Positions 16,589 through 25,161 of a stretch of DNA of 64,000 nucleotides are shown in pieces (position 1 is the stretch's first letter; each line of letters begins with the position of its first letter). The position numbers were made by a program, and so were the translations under genes. The notes beneath the pieces were generated by a model. That model ran no database searches. It saw only the letters and a list, made by a program, of their open reading frames with translations, and was not told where the DNA came from. This stretch comes from Gaiellasilicea sp963749515 (GTDB lineage Bacteria > Actinomycetota > Thermoleophilia > Gaiellales > Gaiellaceae): assembly GCA_963749515.1 (NCBI GenBank), contig CAVVMR010000002.1, forward strand, positions 62,001 through 126,000, in the 5' to 3' direction.

Positions 16589-17383
16589 TCAGCCCTCCGC
16601 CGCGGCGAGCCGCGGCACGGGGTCCTGCTCTCTCTTGATCAGTCGGTACACGTGTGCGCGCAGGTGGGCGAAGTCGGCGAGCTCCTTCGTCTCGATCTGG
16701 TCGCGCGGGTACGGCAGCCCGACCGGGATGATCTCCTTGACCTCCGTCGGGGAGTGCGTCAGCACGACGATCCGGTCCGAGAGGTAGACCGACTCGTCGA
16801 TGTCGTGCGTGACGAAGACGATCGTCACGCCGAATTCCTCACGCACGCGCAGCACGAGATCCTCGAGGTCGCCGCGGGTCTGGGCGTCGACCGAGGCGAA
16901 CGGCTCGTCCATCAGCAGGATCGACGGCTGGTAGGCGAGCGCCCGCGCGATGGCCACGCGCTGCTGCATCCCGCCCGAGAGCTGCCACGGAAAGTGGTCG
17001 CCGAACCCGTCGAGCCCGACGGCCGTGAGCGCCTCCTCCACGAGCCGCGACCGCTCCGAGCGCTCGAGCTTCTTGTGCCGGAGCGGCAGGAGGACGTTGT
17101 TGCGGACCGAGGTCCAGGGCATCAGCGAGCGCCCGTACTCCTGGAACACGAGCGCCATCTCCTCCGGCGGGCCGGTCACGCGGCGGCCGCGCAACAGCAC
17201 CTCGCCCTCGGTCGGCCGCAGCAGGCCGGCGATGACCTTCAGCAGCGTCGTCTTCCCGCACCCGGACGGCCCTACGACGCAGACGAACTCCCGGTCTGCC
17301 ACCGCGAACGACACGTTCCCGATCGCGCGGGTCGCCTTCTCGCCGCTTCCGTAGGTCTTGCTCAGGGACTTGATCTCCAGCAT
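16589..17383 (-). CDS. ABC importer ATPase (SsuB/TauB type)
   Basis: This 264-residue nucleotide-binding subunit shows Walker A GPSGCGKTT, Q-loop FQEYGRSLMPW, signature LSGGMQQR, Walker B ILLMDEPF and switch HD (THDIDES). The sequence is of the nitrate/sulfonate/taurine group. The ATG at 17383 is followed by the standard MLEIKSLSKTYGSGEKATRAI opening. The gene lies 20 bases after the second permease and 34 bases before the binding protein. Confidence 0.93.
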   Translation of the reverse strand: MLEIKSLSKTYGSGEKATRAIGNVSFAVADREFVCVVGPSGCGKTTLLKVIAGLLRPTEGEVLLRGRRVTGPPEEMALVFQEYGRSLMPWTSVRNNVLLPLRHKKLERSERSRLVEEALTAVGLDGFGDHFPWQLSGGMQQRVAIARALAYQPSILLMDEPFASVDAQTRGDLEDLVLRVREEFGVTIVFVTHDIDESVYLSDRIVVLTHSPTEVKEIIPVGLPYPRDQIETKELADFAHLRAHVYRLIKREQDPVPRLAAAEG

Positions 17384-17403
17384 GCGGGAACCGGGCTCCT
17401 TCG

Positions 17404-18189
17404 TCAGAGGGGAGTCGACGCGCGCCAGCCGCGATGCCAGGCAAGCGCCCGTCGCTCGGCGAGCAGGAAGAGGACGTTGAGCAGGTAGCCGAGGAGACCG
17501 ATCAGCACGATCGCAGCCCACATGGGCGCGAGCTCGAAGGTGTTCTTCGAGATCAGGAGGACGTAGCCGACGCCGTTCGTGCTCGAGAAGTACTCCGCGA
17601 GCACCATCATGATCACGGCCAGCGAGAGGCTCGTCCGCATCCCGGCCACGATCTGCGGCAGCGCACCGGGCAGCACGATCCGCCGCACCCGTTCGAGCGG
17701 CGGGATGCGGTACGAGCGCGCCGTGTCGACGAGCGTCGGGTCGATGCCACGCACACCCTCGATCGTGTTCAGGAGCACCGGGAACATGCAGAAGAAGGCG
17801 ATGAACGCGACCTTCTGCTTGTTGCCGATGTCGTTCAGCAGCACGATCGAGATCGGGAGCAGCGCCGGCGGGGGCATCGCACGCCAGTACTCGATGTGCG
17901 GCATCGCCAGCTTGCGCGTCCAGGTCGAGAGCCCGATCGGAATCCCGATCGCGACGCCGACGAGGACGGCGATCCCGAACCCGAGCCCGATCCGGACGAG
18001 GCTCGGCACGACGTGAGTCGTGAACTGCGAGAAGAGCCACATCTCCTGGAACTCGACCAGGATCGTCGACAGCCTCGGGAAGTGCGCGCTCCCCGCCTGC
18101 ACCGTCCACAGCTGCCAGATGGCGAGGATCGCCAGCGGCACGAGCACCTCGGCGCCGATCGCAACCGTGGTGTAGAGCCGCCGGCTCAC
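17404..18189 (-). CDS. ABC importer permease (SsuC/TauC type), second of two
   Basis: This 261-residue membrane protein has about six transmembrane segments and the EAA-like loop near DTARSYRIPPLERVRRIVLPGALPQIVAG that contacts the ATPase. It starts with GTG at 18189, overlapping the stop of the upstream permease gene by GTGA. Two non-identical permeases imply a heterodimeric membrane channel, whereas SsuC/TauC systems often use a homodimer. Confidence 0.92.
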   Translation of the reverse strand: MSRRLYTTVAIGAEVLVPLAILAIWQLWTVQAGSAHFPRLSTILVEFQEMWLFSQFTTHVVPSLVRIGLGFGIAVLVGVAIGIPIGLSTWTRKLAMPHIEYWRAMPPPALLPISIVLLNDIGNKQKVAFIAFFCMFPVLLNTIEGVRGIDPTLVDTARSYRIPPLERVRRIVLPGALPQIVAGMRTSLSLAVIMMVLAEYFSSTNGVGYVLLISKNTFELAPMWAAIVLIGLLGYLLNVLFLLAERRALAWHRGWRASTPL

Positions 18190-19028
18190 GTGGCACCTCG
18201 TTGCGACGGATGCCAGTGCAGGACCCTGCGCTCGAGCGCCGCCATCAGAAAGTGCACGGCGAGACCGAGGAACCCGGTGGCGATCGCGAGTGCATACAGC
18301 TGGTCGTTCAGGCCGTACGACTGCGCGTAGTTCATCGCCTGGCCCAGACCGGGCGTCCCCATGAAGAGCTCGGCGGTGAAGGCGAGGATGAGCGAGACGG
18401 TCGACGAGATCCGCAGGCCGGTCGCGATGTACGGCATCGCGCTCGGAAGCGTGATGCGGTAGAGGCGCTCGAGCCTCCCGACTCCGAAGGACCGCGCGGT
18501 GTCGGTCGCTACCGGGTCGACGTCCCTGACGCCGTAGATCGTCTGCACGAGCAGCGGCCAGAACGCGCCGAACGCCGCGAGGAAGACCTCGCTCTTCAAC
18601 GAGGGACCGAGGGTGAGGAAGAGGAGCGGGATCAACACCGCCGACGGGATCGGCCGCAGGAACTCGATCGGCACCCGAAACGCGCGGCCGGCGAGCTCGC
18701 TCGCACCGAGCAGGATCCCCAACGGAACGGCGAGCACGGTCGCAATCACGATGCCGAGAGCCCAGCCGCGCACCGTGTAGGCGAAGTTCTTCCAGAACTC
18801 TCCGGTCTGCATCAGCGACCAGAGCTCCTGCATCGTCGTGGTCATCGCCGGCAGGTCGTTCTGCGAGACGAGCCCGCCGCGCGTGACCACCTCCCAGAGC
18901 GCGAGCGCCGCGGCCACGGACGCGAGCGGGAGCAGGAAGTCGACGGCCGCCGAGGGACCGGCGATGCGGGGCGGCACGTCCCGTTCAGGGATCACCGAGC
19001 CGCGCGCGACCTCCCCTCGGACGACCAT
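18186..19028 (-). CDS. ABC importer permease (SsuC/TauC type), first of two
   Basis: This permease of about 280 residues has an N-terminal segment (FLLPLASVAAALALWEV) and the coupling loop DTARSFGVGRLERLYRITLPSAMPYIATG. The start is uncertain: ATG 19028 (MVVRGEVARG) is chosen, while ATG 19052 (MGCDIQHG) would overlap the divergent MFS start codon. It is the first gene of the four-gene importer operon (permease, permease, ATPase, binding protein), whose promoter must lie in or near the MFS coding start. Confidence 0.87.
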   Translation of the reverse strand: MVVRGEVARGSVIPERDVPPRIAGPSAAVDFLLPLASVAAALALWEVVTRGGLVSQNDLPAMTTTMQELWSLMQTGEFWKNFAYTVRGWALGIVIATVLAVPLGILLGASELAGRAFRVPIEFLRPIPSAVLIPLLFLTLGPSLKSEVFLAAFGAFWPLLVQTIYGVRDVDPVATDTARSFGVGRLERLYRITLPSAMPYIATGLRISSTVSLILAFTAELFMGTPGLGQAMNYAQSYGLNDQLYALAIATGFLGLAVHFLMAALERRVLHWHPSQRGAT

Positions 19029-19050
19029 TCCGTGTTGTATATCGCACCCC

Positions 19051-20295
19051 ATGTCGAATATCCACGACGCTGTTCCAGTAGTCGGGACAGAGCAGGAAGG
19101 CCGCCCGTCGACAACGGGAGAGGGGCGCGTCAGCCCAGGGATCCTGTTCTTCGTCGCGGTCGTCCTGCTGGGCGTCAACCTGCGCTCGGTCTTCTCGAGC
19201 CTCCCCCCGCTCCTCGAGGGTGTGCGTGCCGAGCTCGGGCTCTCCGCGGCAGCGGCAGGTCTCCTCACGACCTTGCCGCTTCTCTGCTTCGGCGTCCTCG
19301 CTCCCCTCTCGCCGGTACTCGTGCGCCGGGTCCCGATCGAGCGGCTGCTGGCGGCGTGCGCGGTACTCACGGCGGTCGGGGCCGGGCTTCGCGGCGTCGG
19401 CGGCGTGGCGGGGCTGTTCGCCGGGATGCTCGTCGCGGGCTCGGCCGTGGCGATTGCCCAGACGGCCGTGCCGACGCTGATCCGGGCACGCTTTCCCGGC
19501 CACAGCGGCGGCCTGACAGGCGCCTTCTCGATGTCGCTGACGCTGGGCGCGGCCGCAGCCGCGGGAACGGCGGTACCGCTCGAGCGACTCTTCGACGACA
19601 GCTGGCGCGCCGCCCTTGCTCTGTTCGCCTTGCCGGCGGTCGGAGCGGCCGTGCTCTGGCTGCCGCCGGCGAGGCGGGAGCGAACCATCGTCCGCCATGC
19701 GACGTCGTTCGGCTTCCGCAACCTCGCCCGCTCGTGGTCGCTCGCTGCGTACTTCGGCCTCCAGTCGATGGCGTTCTACTGCGGCCTCACCTGGCTGCCG
19801 TCGATCCTCCAGGACGACGGGTACTCGGAAGCAACAGCCGGATCTCTGCAGGCACTCGGCAACCTGTTCCAGGTCGCGCCGGCGCTGATCGTTCCCGTGG
19901 TCGCGAGCCGGCTCCGCAACCAACGGCCGGTGCTGCTGGCGCTCGTCACGCTCGCGGCCGCGGGATTCCTGGGCCTCCTGCTCGCGCCGGGAGCGGCGGC
20001 ACTCTGGATGATGCTGATCGGAGTCGGCCAGGGTGGCTCGCTTGGCCTCGCGTTGATCATCCCCGTTCTCCGTGGCGCGGGCGCCGCCGCAGTGGCCGCT
20101 TTGACCGCGCTCTCGCTCTCCGCCGGCTATCTGCTGGCGTCGGTCGGGCCGACCCTGCTCGGTCTCTCGCGCGACCTGAGCGGCGACTGGACGGTTCCGC
20201 TCGTCCTGATGATCGCCCTCACGCTCGTGGAGCTCGTGCCCGGGTGGAAGGCGACCGCCAGCTGGACGATCGGCGACGAGGATCTCGAGCCATGA
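19051..20295 (+). CDS. MFS transporter, CynX/NimT-like
   Basis: This 414-residue protein has about 12 transmembrane segments. It begins MSNIHDAVPVV followed by a hydrophobic first helix with VNLRSVFSSLPPLL, typical of the cyanate/2-nitroimidazole-transporter branch of the major facilitator superfamily. It is the first gene of the pcaBDCF-pobA operon (13-base gap to pcaB) and divergent from the ABC importer, so a role in moving an aromatic acid is likely from context. No other start codon lies between 19051 and the first helix. Confidence 0.85.
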   Translation: MSNIHDAVPVVGTEQEGRPSTTGEGRVSPGILFFVAVVLLGVNLRSVFSSLPPLLEGVRAELGLSAAAAGLLTTLPLLCFGVLAPLSPVLVRRVPIERLLAACAVLTAVGAGLRGVGGVAGLFAGMLVAGSAVAIAQTAVPTLIRARFPGHSGGLTGAFSMSLTLGAAAAAGTAVPLERLFDDSWRAALALFALPAVGAAVLWLPPARRERTIVRHATSFGFRNLARSWSLAAYFGLQSMAFYCGLTWLPSILQDDGYSEATAGSLQALGNLFQVAPALIVPVVASRLRNQRPVLLALVTLAAAGFLGLLLAPGAAALWMMLIGVGQGGSLGLALIIPVLRGAGAAAVAALTALSLSAGYLLASVGPTLLGLSRDLSGDWTVPLVLMIALTLVELVPGWKATASWTIGDEDLEP

Positions 20296-20308
20296 CAGGG
20301 GTCGAGCC

Positions 20309-21661
20309 GTGAACCACTACGATCGCGGCATGTCGGCGTTCGACGGCCTCTTCGTCCCCGCCGAGCTCCGGGCCTCCGTCTCACCGCGGGCGTGGCTCGA
20401 GGCAATGCTCGAGGCAGAGCGCGCGCTCGTGAACGCCGGCGCGTCCGCCGGCACCGTCCCCGCGCAGGTCGCGGCGGAGATCGCCGAGGCCTGCGACGCC
20501 GGCCGCTTCGACTTCGAGCAGCTGGTGGACGAAGGTCGCGCGGTCGGCAACCCGGCGGAGCCTCTGGTTCGCGCTCTGGCCGCTTCCGTCGGCGGCGAGT
20601 CGGCGCGCTACGTGCATCGCGGTGCAACGAGCCAGGACATCGTCGACACGGCGGCGATGCTCGTGTCCCGGCGGGCGCTCGTCCTCGTGCTCGCGGAGGC
20701 GGACGACGTGGCCGCGGCCGCCGCGGCGCTCGCGGACGAACATCGCGAGACGCTGATGGTCGCCAGGACGCTCCTCCAGCACGCAGTACCGACGACCTTC
20801 GGCGTCAAGGCTGCCGGCTGGCTCACGGCGATCGTCCAGGCCCGCGCTCGCCTCGAGCAGGTGTCGCGAGAGCGGCTGGCGGCGCAGCTCGGAGGCGCGG
20901 CCGGGACGCTGGCCGGGTTCGGTGAGGAGGGCATCGCCGTCGCCGACCTCTACGCGAGCGAGCTCGGCCTGCCCGCCCCGGCACTTCCGTGGCACACGGA
21001 CCGAACCCGCATCGCGGAGCTCGGCGCCGCGCTTGCGATCACCGCCGGCGTCGCGGCGAAGATCGCACTCGACCTCGTGCTGCTCGGGCAGACGGAGGTC
21101 TCGGAGGTGGCCGAGGGCCTGGGCGCGGGACGGTCCTCGACGATGCCGCAGAAGCGCAACCCCGTCGGCTCGACGCTCGCACGCGCGAACGCCCGGCTGG
21201 CCGCGGCTCACGCCACCGTCCTCGTCGGTTCGCTCGAACAGGAGCACGAGCGCGCGGCAGGCGCCTGGCAGGCCGAGTGGGGCGCTCTCTCGGGTGCGCT
21301 CGCCCACACCGGCGGTGCGCTGCACGCACTCGCCGGCGCGCTCGAGTCGCTCGAAGTCGACGCCGGCCGCATGCGGCAGAACCTCGATCTGACCGGCGGG
21401 CGCGTGCTGGCCGAGCGGGTCGCCTTCCTCCTGATGGACCGGCTGGGCCGAGCGGAGGCGCAGGAGATCGTGCGCGATGCCGCCGCGTCCGGAGCGAGCT
21501 TCCGGGATGCGCTCCTCGGCGATCCGCGAGCCGGCCTCGAGCCTGCGGCGCTCGATGCCGCGCTCGACCCGTCCACCTACCTCGGGTCGTCGGTAGCGCT
21601 CGTCGACCGTGCGCTTGCGTTCTACGAGACGTCGCGGCAGCAAGACGAGGTCGATGCGTGA
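20309..21661 (+). CDS. pcaB: 3-carboxy-cis,cis-muconate cycloisomerase
   Basis: This 450-residue member of the fumarase/aspartase superfamily carries the signature SSTMPQKRNPV and the upstream HRGATSQDIVDTA motif characteristic of PcaB and adenylosuccinate lyase. It cyclises 3-carboxymuconate to 4-carboxymuconolactone, taking the PcaHG product. The start is GTG 20309, nine bases after AGGGG; an ATG at 20330 has no ribosome-binding site. Stop and next start overlap as GTGA. Confidence 0.94.
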   Translation: MNHYDRGMSAFDGLFVPAELRASVSPRAWLEAMLEAERALVNAGASAGTVPAQVAAEIAEACDAGRFDFEQLVDEGRAVGNPAEPLVRALAASVGGESARYVHRGATSQDIVDTAAMLVSRRALVLVLAEADDVAAAAAALADEHRETLMVARTLLQHAVPTTFGVKAAGWLTAIVQARARLEQVSRERLAAQLGGAAGTLAGFGEEGIAVADLYASELGLPAPALPWHTDRTRIAELGAALAITAGVAAKIALDLVLLGQTEVSEVAEGLGAGRSSTMPQKRNPVGSTLARANARLAAAHATVLVGSLEQEHERAAGAWQAEWGALSGALAHTGGALHALAGALESLEVDAGRMRQNLDLTGGRVLAERVAFLLMDRLGRAEAQEIVRDAAASGASFRDALLGDPRAGLEPAALDAALDPSTYLGSSVALVDRALAFYETSRQQDEVDA

Positions 21662-22413
21662 CGCTCCACTACCGGCTCGACGGGCCGCAGGGGGCTGCGC
21701 CGCTGATGCTGTGCAACTCGCTCGGCACGACGCTCGAGATGTGGGATCCGCAGGTGGCTGCGCTGACGACGCGGTTCCGGCTCGTCCGCTACGACCGGCG
21801 CGGGCACGGCCGTTCGCCCGTGCCCCCCGGCCCGTACTCGATCGAGGACCTGGGAGGCGACGTGCTCGAGTTGCTCGACGAGCTCGGGATCGAGCGCGCT
21901 TCGTTTTGCGGCCTCTCGATCGGTGGGATGGTCGGCATGTGGGTGGCATCCGAAGCGCCCGACCGGATCGACCGGCTCGTCCTGTGTTCCACAGCGCCCA
22001 GCCTGCCACCTGGCGAGCAGTGGCTGGAGCGCGCGGCGACGGTCCGGGAACAGGGGGTCGCGGCAATCGCTGACGCCGCCGTCGACCGCTGGTTCACGCC
22101 CGACGCCCCCGACCCGCTGCGGGAGTCGTTCCGCGCGATGCTCGTCGGGACGCCCGCCGAGGGATATGCGGGGTGCTGCGAGGCGCTGGCCGATCTCGAC
22201 CTGGGCGACCGGCTCGCAGCGATCGAGGCTCCGACCCTGGTCGTCACCGGCGAGGGAGACCCGGTCGCGCCGCCCGAATCCGGCGAACGGCTCGCGGCGT
22301 CCATCGGTGCGCGCCACGTGACCGTGGCCGGCGCCCGTCACATCTCCAACGCCGAGCAGCCGTCCGCGTTCACCCAGCACGTGCTCGCCCACCTGACCGA
22401 GGAGAGCCCATGA
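21658..22413 (+). CDS. pcaD: 3-oxoadipate enol-lactonase
   Basis: This 251-residue alpha/beta hydrolase has nucleophile Ser in GLSIGGMVG, HG-type oxyanion region NSLGTTLEMWDPQ (the PcaD hallmark), acid Asp in VTGEGDPVAP and His in ARHISNAEQP. It hydrolyses 3-oxoadipate enol-lactone. PcaD and PcaC are separate proteins here, unlike the PcaL fusion of Rhodococcus and Streptomyces. The GTG start overlaps the pcaB stop. Confidence 0.94.
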   Translation: MTLHYRLDGPQGAAPLMLCNSLGTTLEMWDPQVAALTTRFRLVRYDRRGHGRSPVPPGPYSIEDLGGDVLELLDELGIERASFCGLSIGGMVGMWVASEAPDRIDRLVLCSTAPSLPPGEQWLERAATVREQGVAAIADAAVDRWFTPDAPDPLRESFRAMLVGTPAEGYAGCCEALADLDLGDRLAAIEAPTLVVTGEGDPVAPPESGERLAASIGARHVTVAGARHISNAEQPSAFTQHVLAHLTEESP

Positions 22414-22787
22414 GCGACAACCACGAGCGAGGGATGGAAATCCGGCGCGCGGTGCTCGGCGACGAGCACGTCGACCGGGCGATCGCGCGCGCGACCGACC
22501 TCACCGCCGACTTCCAGGATCTGATCACGCGCTACGCGTGGGGGGAGATCTGGGCCCGGCCGGGACTCGATCGCCGGATCCGCAGCTGCATCACCCTCAC
22601 CGCGCTGGTTGCCGGAGGGCACGAGCAGGAGCTCGCGCTGCACATCCGCGGCGCGCTGCGGAACGGCCTCACGCCCGACGAGATCAAGGAGGTCCTACTC
22701 CAGACCGCGATCTACTGCGGCGTCCCCGCGGCGAACTCCGCCTTCGCGGTCGCCCAGGAGGTCCTGGCCGAGGAGCCGCCGGCGTGA
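22410..22787 (+). CDS. pcaC: 4-carboxymuconolactone decarboxylase
   Basis: This 125-residue all-helical protein of the CMD/AhpD family begins with RRAVLGDEHVDRA and contains RSCITLTALVAGGHEQELALHIRGALRNGL with the catalytic His region, as in stand-alone PcaC. It decarboxylates 4-carboxymuconolactone to the enol-lactone used by PcaD. There is no CxxC, so it is not a peroxidase-type AhpD. ATG overlaps the pcaD stop (ATGA) and the stop overlaps pcaF (GTGA). Confidence 0.94.
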   Translation: MSDNHERGMEIRRAVLGDEHVDRAIARATDLTADFQDLITRYAWGEIWARPGLDRRIRSCITLTALVAGGHEQELALHIRGALRNGLTPDEIKEVLLQTAIYCGVPAANSAFAVAQEVLAEEPPA

Positions 22788-23947
22788 GCCGCGCGGTCGT
22801 GCTCTCGGCGGTGCGGACGCCGGTAGGGCGGTACGGAGGCGGCCTGGCCGAGGTGCGTCCGGACGACCTCGCGGCGGTCGCGGTGGCGGCGGCAGTGGAG
22901 CGGGCGGGCGTCGATCCCGCGGAGATCGAGGACGTCTATCTGGGTTGCGCGAACCAGGCGGGCGAGGACAACCGCAATGTCGCCCGCATGGCGGCGCTGC
23001 TGGCGGGGCTGCCCGAATCGGTTGCCGGCGTGACGCTGAACCGGCTCTGCGCCTCGGGGCTCTCGGCGGTCGTCGGCGCCTGCCACGCGATCGCCGCGGG
23101 CGACGGTGACCTGTTCGTGGCCGGCGGTGTCGAGTCGATGAGCCGCGCGCCGCTCGTGACTGCGAAGCCGGACGCGGCCTTCCCGCGCGGCGACCGGACG
23201 ATGTACGACTCGACGCTGGGCTGGCGTTTCCCGAATCCCGCGCTGGAGGCGACGTTCCCGCTCGAGTCGATGGGCGAGACGGGCGAGAACGTGGCCGAGC
23301 GCTGGAGCGTCTCGCGCGAGGACCAGGACGCATTCGCCCTGCGCTCGCAGCAGCGCTGGGCGGCTGCCGACTTCTCCGACGAGCTGGTCGCCGCCGGCGG
23401 CCTGGAGAAGGACGAGCACCCGAGGCCCGACACGACGACGGAGAAGCTGGCAGGCCTGAAGCCGGCCTTCCGCAAGGACGGCACCGTCACGGCCGGCAAT
23501 TCGAGCGGCCTGAACGACGGGGCCGCCGCGCTCGTGATCGCCTCCGAGGAGAAGGCGCGCTCGCTCGGCATCGAGCCGCTCGGCGCCTTTGTCGCGAGCG
23601 CGGTCGCAGGCGTCGACCCGCGCGTCATGGGGATCGGGCCGGTGCCGGCGGTGCGCAAGCTGCTCGCCCGCGCCGGGATCGACGTCGGGCAGCTCGATCT
23701 GGTCGAGCTGAACGAGGCCTTCGCCTCCCAGAGCCTCGCGGTCGTACGCGAGCTCGGACTCGACGAGGAGAAGGTGAACGTGAACGGCGGCGCGATCGCG
23801 ATCGGCCACCCGCTCGGCATGAGCGGCGCCCGCCTCGTCGTCACGCTGCTCCACGAGCTCCGGCGCCGACAGGGCCGCTACGGCCTGGCGACGCTGTGCG
23901 TCGGCGTGGGCCAGGGTCAGGCCGCGCTCTTCGAGCGAGAGGGATGA
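22784..23947 (+). CDS. pcaF: 3-oxoadipyl-CoA thiolase
   Basis: This 387-residue thiolase has the acyl-accepting Cys in LNRLCASGLSAV, NEAFA, the His in NGGAIAIGHPLGMSGAR and the second Cys in LCVGVGQGQA. In this context it cleaves 3-oxoadipyl-CoA to succinyl-CoA and acetyl-CoA, the last step of the pathway. The sequence alone would not separate it from acetyl-CoA acetyltransferases; the operon does. It is shorter than the usual 400 residues only at the two ends. Coupled to pcaC (GTGA) and pobA (ATGA). Confidence 0.92.
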   Translation: MSRAVVLSAVRTPVGRYGGGLAEVRPDDLAAVAVAAAVERAGVDPAEIEDVYLGCANQAGEDNRNVARMAALLAGLPESVAGVTLNRLCASGLSAVVGACHAIAAGDGDLFVAGGVESMSRAPLVTAKPDAAFPRGDRTMYDSTLGWRFPNPALEATFPLESMGETGENVAERWSVSREDQDAFALRSQQRWAAADFSDELVAAGGLEKDEHPRPDTTTEKLAGLKPAFRKDGTVTAGNSSGLNDGAAALVIASEEKARSLGIEPLGAFVASAVAGVDPRVMGIGPVPAVRKLLARAGIDVGQLDLVELNEAFASQSLAVVRELGLDEEKVNVNGGAIAIGHPLGMSGARLVVTLLHELRRRQGRYGLATLCVGVGQGQAALFEREG

Positions 23948-25131
23948 GCCCGGCCGACACCCAGGTCGCCATCGTGGGCGCGGGCCCTGCCGGTCTCGTG
24001 CTGGCGCACCTCCTCCACCTGGAAGGAATCGACTCGGTCGTCCTCGAGGCCCGCAGCCGCGAGTACGTCGAGAACCGCGTGCGCGCCGGCGTCCTCGAGC
24101 ACGGGACCGTCGAGCTGCTGACCGAGATGGGCGTTGCGGGCCGGCTGCACGAGCAGGGGCTGCCCCACCACGGGCTCGAGCTCCAGTTCGAGGGCGCACG
24201 GCACCGCATCGACCTGACCGAGCTGACGGGGCGGCACATCACGGTCTACGGGCAGCAGGAGGTCGTGAAGGATCTGATCGCAGCCCGCGTCGAGACCGGC
24301 CGTCCCATCCACTTCGAGGTCGACGAGGTCTCCGTCCACGAGCTCGAATCCGAGCGCCCCTTCGTCCGCTACACGGATGCGGGCGAGCAGATCGAGCTCA
24401 GCTGTGACGTCGTCGCGGGTTGCGACGGCTTCCACGGCGTCTGCCGCGACAGCATCCCCGACGGCGTCCTCACCGTCTTGTCGCGCGATTACCCGTTCGG
24501 CTGGCTCGGCATCCTCGCCGAGGCGCCGCCCTCGAGCGAAGAGCTGATCTACGCCTGGCACGACCGCGGCTTCTCGCTGCACAGCATGCGCTCACCGGAG
24601 ATCACGCGGCTCTATCTCCAGTGCGCACCGGACGAGGACCTCGACGAGTGGCCGGACGAACGGATCTGGGAAGAGCTTCACCTGCGACTGGGGGTCGACG
24701 GCTGGACGCTCAACGAGGGCCCGATCCTCGAGAAGGGCGTCACCGGCATGCGGAGCTTCGTCGTCGAGCCGATGCAGCACGGCCGGCTGTTCCTCGCGGG
24801 CGACGCCGCGCACATCGTTCCGCCGACCGGCGCGAAGGGAATGAACCTCGCGGTTGCGGACGTCCGCGTCCTGGGCGCGGCGCTCGCGGTGTGGTACGGG
24901 AGCGGCGACGAGGCCGCGCTGCAGCGCTACTCGCGCGACGCGCTCCGCCGCGTGTGGCGAGCCGAGCACTTCTCGTGGTGGATGACGACGATGCTGCACC
25001 GGATCCCGGGCGGTGACCGCTTCGACGCCAAGCTCCAGCTCTCCCAGCTCGCGTACGTGGCGTCGTCCCGGGCTGCGGCGGCCACGCTTGCCGAGAACTA
25101 CGTCGGGCTCGGCGCCACGTCGACCATGTGA
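23944..25131 (+). CDS. pobA: 4-hydroxybenzoate 3-monooxygenase
   Basis: This 395-residue group A flavoprotein hydroxylase has the FAD dinucleotide motif VAIVGAGPAGL, the DG-type motif CDVVAGCDGFHG and the second FAD motif GRLFLAGDAAHIVPPTGAKGMNLAVAD. RVRAGVLEHGTVELL and length match PobA. It hydroxylates 4-hydroxybenzoate to protocatechuate with NAD(P)H and O2. It is the last gene of the operon and connects 4-hydroxybenzoate to the whole beta-ketoadipate route encoded here. Confidence 0.95.
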   Translation: MSPADTQVAIVGAGPAGLVLAHLLHLEGIDSVVLEARSREYVENRVRAGVLEHGTVELLTEMGVAGRLHEQGLPHHGLELQFEGARHRIDLTELTGRHITVYGQQEVVKDLIAARVETGRPIHFEVDEVSVHELESERPFVRYTDAGEQIELSCDVVAGCDGFHGVCRDSIPDGVLTVLSRDYPFGWLGILAEAPPSSEELIYAWHDRGFSLHSMRSPEITRLYLQCAPDEDLDEWPDERIWEELHLRLGVDGWTLNEGPILEKGVTGMRSFVVEPMQHGRLFLAGDAAHIVPPTGAKGMNLAVADVRVLGAALAVWYGSGDEAALQRYSRDALRRVWRAEHFSWWMTTMLHRIPGGDRFDAKLQLSQLAYVASSRAAAATLAENYVGLGATSTM

Positions 25132-25161
25132 ATCCGAGGCTACTCTGGCGAGGTTCGAGAC

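Noticed and set aside
19021..19070. Possible regulator palindrome around TATATCG...CGAATAT in the divergent start region
   Set aside because: The arms are short and one base out of register, and the region is inside both start regions, so I could not support an operator.
18186..19721. Upstream extension of the first importer permease to 511 residues
   Set aside because: The added part is antisense to the MFS gene and Arg/Pro-rich; a normal permease length results from ATG 19028 or 19052.
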